Assembly (NCBI GenBank): GCA_033297075.1
Contig: MU858120.1
Location: forward strand, 62,001-126,000
Reading direction: 5' to 3'
Origin: Rhypophila decipiens
Taxonomy: Eukaryota; Ascomycota; Sordariomycetes; Sordariales; Naviculisporaceae
DNA length: 64,000 nt
The notes under the pieces were generated by a model. The model did not search any database. It saw only the letters and a list, made by a program, of their open reading frames with translations, and was not told where the DNA came from. A program made the translations under genes and the position numbers. Below are positions 58,973-64,000 of this stretch, one piece after another (positions within the stretch are counted from its first letter, which is position 1; each line of letters opens with the position of its first letter).

Positions 58973-60255
58973 TTTTATGTGTCGTTTGAGGGAGTGTGAA
59001 TGAGAGAGCTTGTTGGTTAAATGGTGGTGAAGTTATGAATGAATGTGCGGGGATTCGCGAGGAATCTCAACGAATGGCTTTAGAGAACGGAAAGTGAGAA
59101 GTTCAGACGACACATGGAAAAGGCATCTCTCCTCGATCGGTCGACAATCGGGTCAGCACGCCGCACAGAGTGAGTGACGGGTGAGAGTGGACAAAAGACA
59201 CGACTGAACGGAGGTGAAGGAACAAGAGGAGGACGAGGGTGGCATAAGCATATGAGGGAGCTTGGGAGGGATAAAGTGCGATTGGCGGTTGGTGGTTGGT
59301 GGACGGCGGCCTTTCTCCGGGGGTGTTGGCCAGAGAGGAAGCCAGGTTCAAGGCATGACAAACATGACGGGAATCATGGATTACTGTGAAGATTCTGGAT
59401 GAGATCGTCCAATTGATCGCCAGCACCACAGCCAGGTCTGGGGGGGCACGTGGGGGGCTGAAGAATGGCCATCACCAAGGAGCAGCAGCATACCAAAAGG
59501 GGTTCTCGGCCTTGGAGTCCCTCGGACTCTCTCCAGGCTCCCTTCAACCCTTGTTGCACAAGCCAGGCAAACGGTGGCTGTGGAGTGAGGGTGATGCCGG
59601 CAACATTCTGAAACAAGATGGAGCAGGGGGTTCAGCCTGTTGAGCCTCTCTGTGCATTGCTCCTTAATCTTTCCTAGCAAGTGGTAGCCAATCATCATGG
59701 CCGATCCTCATCTTGTCGATTGTCCGACCAGCCACACCTAGCTGCACACAGACCAAGGGCCCAGCAGTTCGTCTCTCAGGGTGATCAGTGACAAGAGGGA
59801 AGACATGCCACTTGGCATCGGCCATCGCAATTGAGTTTTTGCTGACCTCGACGATGAGGACTGAGATGAAGTGATAGCTTTACTCTGTATCCGTAACGCG
59901 ACTTGGTAATGTACGCGTTCGCCATGCCGGACCCACTCACGCCACTCAAATGACGCGTTGAGTTTGAAACTTGAAAAGGCCGTCGAACTGAATTCCATCA
60001 AGAGGTTGCGAACTCGCGCTAAAAGTGAAACCTCAAACGGCAGGGGTCTTGAATATTCAGCGAACCTCAATCCCTGTGGGGCCTGCGGAGAAACGAAAAG
60101 GCGGGGCATTCCCTATCGATAACCACGATAAGCCCCAAAATTATTTCCTGAAGGTGATCAATTCGATCGCGGGCCAAATTTCAAGACAAGGAAAAGCCCA
60201 AACTATTCTCTCCGTCCTGATTGCACATTCCAAAACCTCCCCCAGAGCAAAGAAA
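58973..60255. promoter_or_regulatory. Divergent intergenic region between the CFEM gene and ACL4
   Basis: 1.3 kb between divergent starts. No gene was recognised. It must hold the promoters of both genes. Confidence 0.4.
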
Positions 60256-61407
60256 ATGGCGCCGACAAGACCCAAACAAAAAAAGTCCAAAAACCGCGAC
60301 CGGGCCGCCAAAACTATCAACGTCAGAAAGATTCTAGACAGCGCAACCGAGTCTCTCGCACAGGGCGCCGTCCATGATGCACTTACATTAGCAAAAGACG
60401 CCTACAAGCACATTACTGAAGAAGGGAGACAGGCCGGCGCAGTCCTCTCCCTACTTGGCCAAATATACGTCGAGCTCGGTGAGGTCGAGAAGGCCCGCAA
60501 TTACTTCCTCAAGGCGGTCAGCGTCGACGAAGATGGTACCCTACCCGAAGATCTCGGCGGCGGACCGGAAAAGTTCCTCTGGCTGGCACAGCTAAGCGAA
60601 GAAGGCGGGCAGGACAGCATATCGTGGTTCGAGAGGGGAGCCTCTGTCTTGAGGTCACAGATCCAGTCTCTGAAGGAAACGATCGACTCGAGACCGCAAT
60701 CGCGCGGGGAGGTAGAGGCTGCCATCTTTGAGAAGAATAAAAAACTGGCCGAGACACTCTGTGCTGAGGCAGAGGTCTACATGACGGATTTGAGTTGGGA
60801 GGAGGACGCTGAGCAGCAGTGTGAACGGTTGACCGCCGAGGCTGTGATGCTCGCTGACGACGTGGCTGAGACGTGGCAGACCCTCGCCAACGTGCGTATC
60901 TCGCAGACGCGGACCGAGGAAGCCAAGGAGGCGCTGAAAAGGAGCATGGGCATATGGTCTGATCTACCACCCGAGGATCCTCGTGTCCCACCTTACCCGA
61001 CCCGGGTCGGTCTTGTCCGGCTGTTGATCGAGGTTGGCATGGAGGAGGAGGCCATCGCCGTGAATGAACGATTGATCAGCGAGGATGACGAAAGTGTCGA
61101 GGTTTGGTACCTGGGCGGCTACGGTCGGTATACCATGGGCGAAAAACTGAAACAGAGAGAGGGGGCCACCAAGGACGATGACAGCTGGCAGGCATTCTGG
61201 CGCTCGTCCAGGAAATGGCTCACCAGATGTCTCAAGATCTTCGACGCCGAGGAATACGAAGATGAGAAGTTACGAGAGCATGCGCAGGAGTTGCTCGAGT
61301 CTATCAAAGCTGAGCTTGGTGAAGCCCCCGACGATGACGACGACGAGGACGAGGTCTGGGAAGACACTGATGGGGAGGATGCTGACAGTGATGTAGAGAT
61401 GGAGTAG
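60256..61407 (+). CDS. acl4: ACL4, dedicated assembly chaperone of ribosomal protein uL4 (Rpl4)
   Basis: A TPR-repeat protein that binds newly made Rpl4 and accompanies it to pre-60S particles in the nucleus. The start at 60256 (MAPTRPKQKKSKNRDRAA) gives 383 aa in one exon; the frame is open further upstream, but no earlier ATG fits the family. The N-terminus is basic. TPR units are seen from residue 30 to 330, for example AVLSLLGQIYVELGEVEKAR with NYFLKAV, AETWQTLANVRISQTRTEEA and VWYLGGYGRYTMGEKLKQ. The C-terminus is a long Asp/Glu tail (DDDDDEDEVWEDTDGEDAD), as in known ACL4 proteins. Length and layout match the family. Confidence 0.88.
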   Translation: MAPTRPKQKKSKNRDRAAKTINVRKILDSATESLAQGAVHDALTLAKDAYKHITEEGRQAGAVLSLLGQIYVELGEVEKARNYFLKAVSVDEDGTLPEDLGGGPEKFLWLAQLSEEGGQDSISWFERGASVLRSQIQSLKETIDSRPQSRGEVEAAIFEKNKKLAETLCAEAEVYMTDLSWEEDAEQQCERLTAEAVMLADDVAETWQTLANVRISQTRTEEAKEALKRSMGIWSDLPPEDPRVPPYPTRVGLVRLLIEVGMEEEAIAVNERLISEDDESVEVWYLGGYGRYTMGEKLKQREGATKDDDSWQAFWRSSRKWLTRCLKIFDAEEYEDEKLREHAQELLESIKAELGEAPDDDDDEDEVWEDTDGEDADSDVEME

Positions 61408-61682
61408 TCTCTCAACTTTGTTTCTTCTCTTTCTTCCATGCCCTTTTTCTGCTCGAGTTCCAGCTGTATCGCTGGAAAGAGGGCGTTTCATGACTGATCA
61501 AAAGCTTGCCACGGAGTCTGGGGTTGGGAAAAATGACTGGGTTCTATAGAGCGAGGATAATGCATTTGGGTGCATCTTACGGTGATACCACTCATACCTG
61601 CAGGAGTTTGGTATTATATAAGGGACCACATATAGTGTTTGAAATGTATGGATGTCCCTGAGAGCTTGTGCTTTTGTGATAA
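61408..61682. other. Convergent 3' flank of ACL4 and GIR2
   Basis: Short spacer between convergent genes. No further feature was recognised. Confidence 0.4.
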
Positions 61683-62430
61683 TCAGTTCTCGGCGACCGT
61701 AAGCTTTTGCACTTCCTCTGTTGGGACTTCGTCGTCATCCTCCTCCCATTGGTCCTTCCCGACCATGCCCCTCTCCCAAAGCTGTCTCCCCGTCAGCTTG
61801 GCCGGTTCCTTTATCCTAGCCTTCTTAAGCTCGGCAAGTCGCTCCTCTTCCTCAGCGATCCTTTTATCCTCCATCTCCTTGAGGAACCCTTCCCTCCACT
61901 TTATAAATGTCTCGCGATTGACCATTGTCCCGTGGAATTTCTTGTTCTCCTCTCGCTCAGCCGCTAAAACTCTCTCTTCGTGCACCTTTGCCTCGGCCTC
62001 CCGGCGTTCAACGGCCAGCTGTTCTGCGGCCTCTTTTACTGCCGACACCAAGGTGAACACCATCGCCATGCCGAGGTTTTCTTCGATGGTGGCTTCTAGA
62101 TCCTTGAGCAATTGCTCTTTGTCCTCGGCGATGTTGAGATATGGGTGAGGCGTCGCATTGGGGGGTGCGCCCAGCGAGAGCATGGGGGGCTCGTCTGGGT
62201 AGGCCTCTGGGTACCGCACCGTCAGGATCATGACGGGCTGTTCTTCTGTTTCATCGTCTGGGATGTCGAGGGTGATGGATATTCTGTACTCGGTCTCGGA
62301 GATGTCTGCGCCAGTGGATCAGCGCTGTGTCTTGCTGCGATCACGAGGTGTTTCCAGACAGACCTGTGATTTCATCGGGAAATATGGAGTCGAGGACTTC
62401 CCGTTCCTCAATTTGCTCCTCACGACCCAT
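61683..62430 (-). CDS. gir2: GIR2/DFRP2-type RWD-domain protein
   Basis: GIR2 binds the GTPase RBG2 and, through its RWD domain, the translation regulator GCN1 on ribosomes. Exons 62430-62364 and 62305-61683 join in phase to give 229 aa. The RWD domain covers residues 1-120: REEQIEEREVLDSIFPDEIT, then TEYRISITLDIP, and the hallmark RYPEAYPDEPPMLSLGAPP. A Glu/Lys-rich helical region follows, then the C-terminal LTGRQLWERGM, which in the family contacts the GTPase. The acidic end is WEEDDDEVPTEE. It is divergent from PUF6. Confidence 0.9.
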
Positions 62431-62818
62431 TTTCGGTTTCGGTTTTGTATATTACCGGTTGTAAGATGCCACCGTTGTTGTAAATAATTCCCAGACTAAA
62501 TCAAGGCGTGTATAGAACCAGGATTTTGGCTTCGCTATGAGGGGCAACTCTGAATTCTGGATGCTGGGTCTGGCAGTGTTGTCCTGGTGGTGGGGTAAAG
62601 AAATGCAGCGCGGCAGCGCCAACGGGAGTGGGGAGCTCATATGGGGTAAGAGGCTCACCGCCCGGCAGATAAGATTGACAAGGGTCTGTCCGCCAAAAAA
62701 TTTCCATCCACTGGGACATGGATGGGAAGAAGCTTGACACTGAGGCTCGAATTCTCTGTTGCGATTTTTTGAACCGAGTCAACAGAATTCCTCCAACTAC
62801 GGCCATACCTACATCGAA

Positions 62819-64000
62819 ATGGGACCCAAAACATTCTCAAAACTGGCTGGCGCCAAAAGAAAGGCGGTTGCCAACGCAAAGCACGGTTCCGATGTGCGAG
62901 CCAAGAAGGCGAAAACATCAACGGGCAAGCAGCGTGTTACTTTTGATAACGACGATGTCAAGTCCGACAGCGACTCGGGTGACGACGCATACTCCGTCGA
63001 CGGTGGCGCCGAAGTAGAAACAAAGTCGGCCAAGTTCGAACCCAAAGGGAAGAAACCCAATGGTGATGCTACAACTGGTTCGTCTGCTCCGGCTCTTCAC
63101 TTCTCCAGTGAACCTCCCACTAACTGAGACACTCTAGGGACGCAAACCTCTCGTGAAGCACATGCGAAACAAAAGCAATTGGCTGCTGAGCGCAAGGCCG
63201 CGAAGCCCCTGGCAGATGAAGTGCAGAGGACAAAGAAGCTCTGGGAAAAGCTACGGCGCAAGTCCCACGTGCCCAAGGAGGAGCGCCAGCAGCTCGTCGA
63301 TGAGCTCTATTCCATAATCACCGGCAAGGTCAAGGACTTTGTGTTGAAGCACGACGCCGTGCGCGCTGTCCAGACCGCCATCAAGTACTCGACCCCTGCC
63401 CAGCGCAAACAGATCGCCAAGGAGCTCCAAGGAACATATGCACAGCTTGCTGAGAGCAGGTATGCCAAATTCCTGATCGGCAAACTTCTTGTCCAGAATG
63501 ACGACGATATCCGAGATATCATCGTTCCTGAGTTCTATGGCAAAGTCCGGAAGCTCATCAACCATCCCGAGGCGTCGTGGATTCTTGATGATATCTACAG
63601 AGGCGTGGCCACCAAAGACCAGAAGGCAAGGCTGTTGCGGGAGTGGTACGGTCCAGAGTTTGCCTTGTTCATGGTGGACAGAAACGTCGAGGCCACCGCC
63701 GACCTCAACAAGATTCTCGCCGAGGAACCAAGCAAGCGGGCCACGGCATTGAAATACTGCTTCGACATGGTCAATGGTCTCATTCAGAAGAAACTTACTG
63801 GATTCACCATGCTCCACGACGCCATGCTACAGTACTTTTTGAACCTCAAGCCTGGCAGCGATGAACTGAAGGAATTCACCGAGACCATCAAGGAGGACGA
63901 GGGTGGTGATCTCCTCAAGAATATGGCCTTTACCAAATCTGGCGCTCGTCTTGTCTGCTTGCTGCTGGCGCATGGCAACGCCAAGGACAGGAAGCAGATC
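62819..64000 (+). CDS. puf6: PUF6, Pumilio-repeat ribosome-biogenesis protein (partial, runs off the window)
   Basis: A nucleolar RNA-binding protein of the PUF6/PUM3 group involved in 60S assembly and, in yeast, in ASH1 mRNA control. Exon 1 (62819-63077) and exon 2 (63138 onward) join in phase across a 60-nt intron with the slightly unusual donor GTTCGT. The N-terminus is basic and acidic by turns (AKRKAVANAKHG, SDSDSGDDAYSVDGG). The PUF repeats begin near residue 100: ELYSIITGKVKDFVLKHDAV, RAVQTAIKYSTPAQRKQIAK, KFLIGKLLVQNDDDIRD. The reading frame is still open at 64000. The start at 62819 (MGPKTFSKLAGAKRKA) agrees with the family. Confidence 0.92.

Noticed and set aside
58170..59003. 277-codon plus-strand frame
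   Set aside because: It is the reverse of the CFEM gene; its Val/Ser-rich text mirrors the Asp- and Thr-rich coding strand.

Overview
The window is chromosomal DNA from a filamentous ascomycete, most likely a Sordariomycete and probably of the Sordariales. The reasons are short introns (about 45-110 nt) with GTAAGT-type donors, gene models that splice into single-copy fungal proteins (RIC1, TEX1, CCH1, EMC5, ACL4, GIR2, PUF6), an Ste11/FMF-1-type HMG-box regulator, a fungal CFEM GPI protein, and no bacterial signals. Assignment below order level is inference.

Layout. 0.8-2.3 kb: CK2 beta subunit (-). 3.1-3.5 kb: a small inverted-repeat element with a 22-bp tandem array inside. 3.7-5.7 kb: a 520-aa GST-domain protein with a long N-terminal extension (-). 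6.2-9.6 kb: RIC1 (-). 10.4-11.8 kb: TEX1/THOC3 (+). 14.3-17.3 kb: a seven-exon Zn2Cys6 regulator, possibly CLR-1/ClrA-like (+).

18.3-29 kb is an accessory island. It holds a decayed HNH gene, a frameshifted hypothetical gene, an intact 413-aa orphan, a 154-aa orphan, a two-zinc-knuckle gene, several arrays of the same 22-bp repeat, and a 320-bp LTR-type miniature retrotransposon (TRIM) with identical 55-bp ends and a 5-bp target duplication. Two unrelated genes in the island share a related 140-bp upstream region.

29.6-32.4 kb has two small lineage-type genes (-), followed by about 3 kb of gene-poor sequence with degenerate relics. 35.6-42.1 kb: CCH1 calcium channel (-). 44.0-46.5 kb: DDT/PHD chromatin protein (+). 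46.5-49.9 kb is gene-poor and contains a likely relic. 49.9-51.9 kb: FMF-1/Ste11-like HMG regulator (+). 53.0-53.5 kb: EMC5 (+). 54.0-57.7 kb: meiotic MSH5, broken by at least three frameshifts, a nonsense codon and altered ATPase residues (+). 58.2-59.0 kb: CFEM GPI protein (-). 60.3-61.4 kb: ACL4 (+). 61.7-62.4 kb: GIR2 (-). 62.8 kb to the window edge: PUF6 (+, partial).

The conserved genes are intact, with reading frames that join exactly across introns. Damage is confined to the 18-29 kb island and to MSH5, so random sequencing error is an unlikely explanation. The strongest leads are the MSH5 pseudogene, the TRIM element, the shared upstream module, and the 22-bp array family with its inverted-repeat arms.
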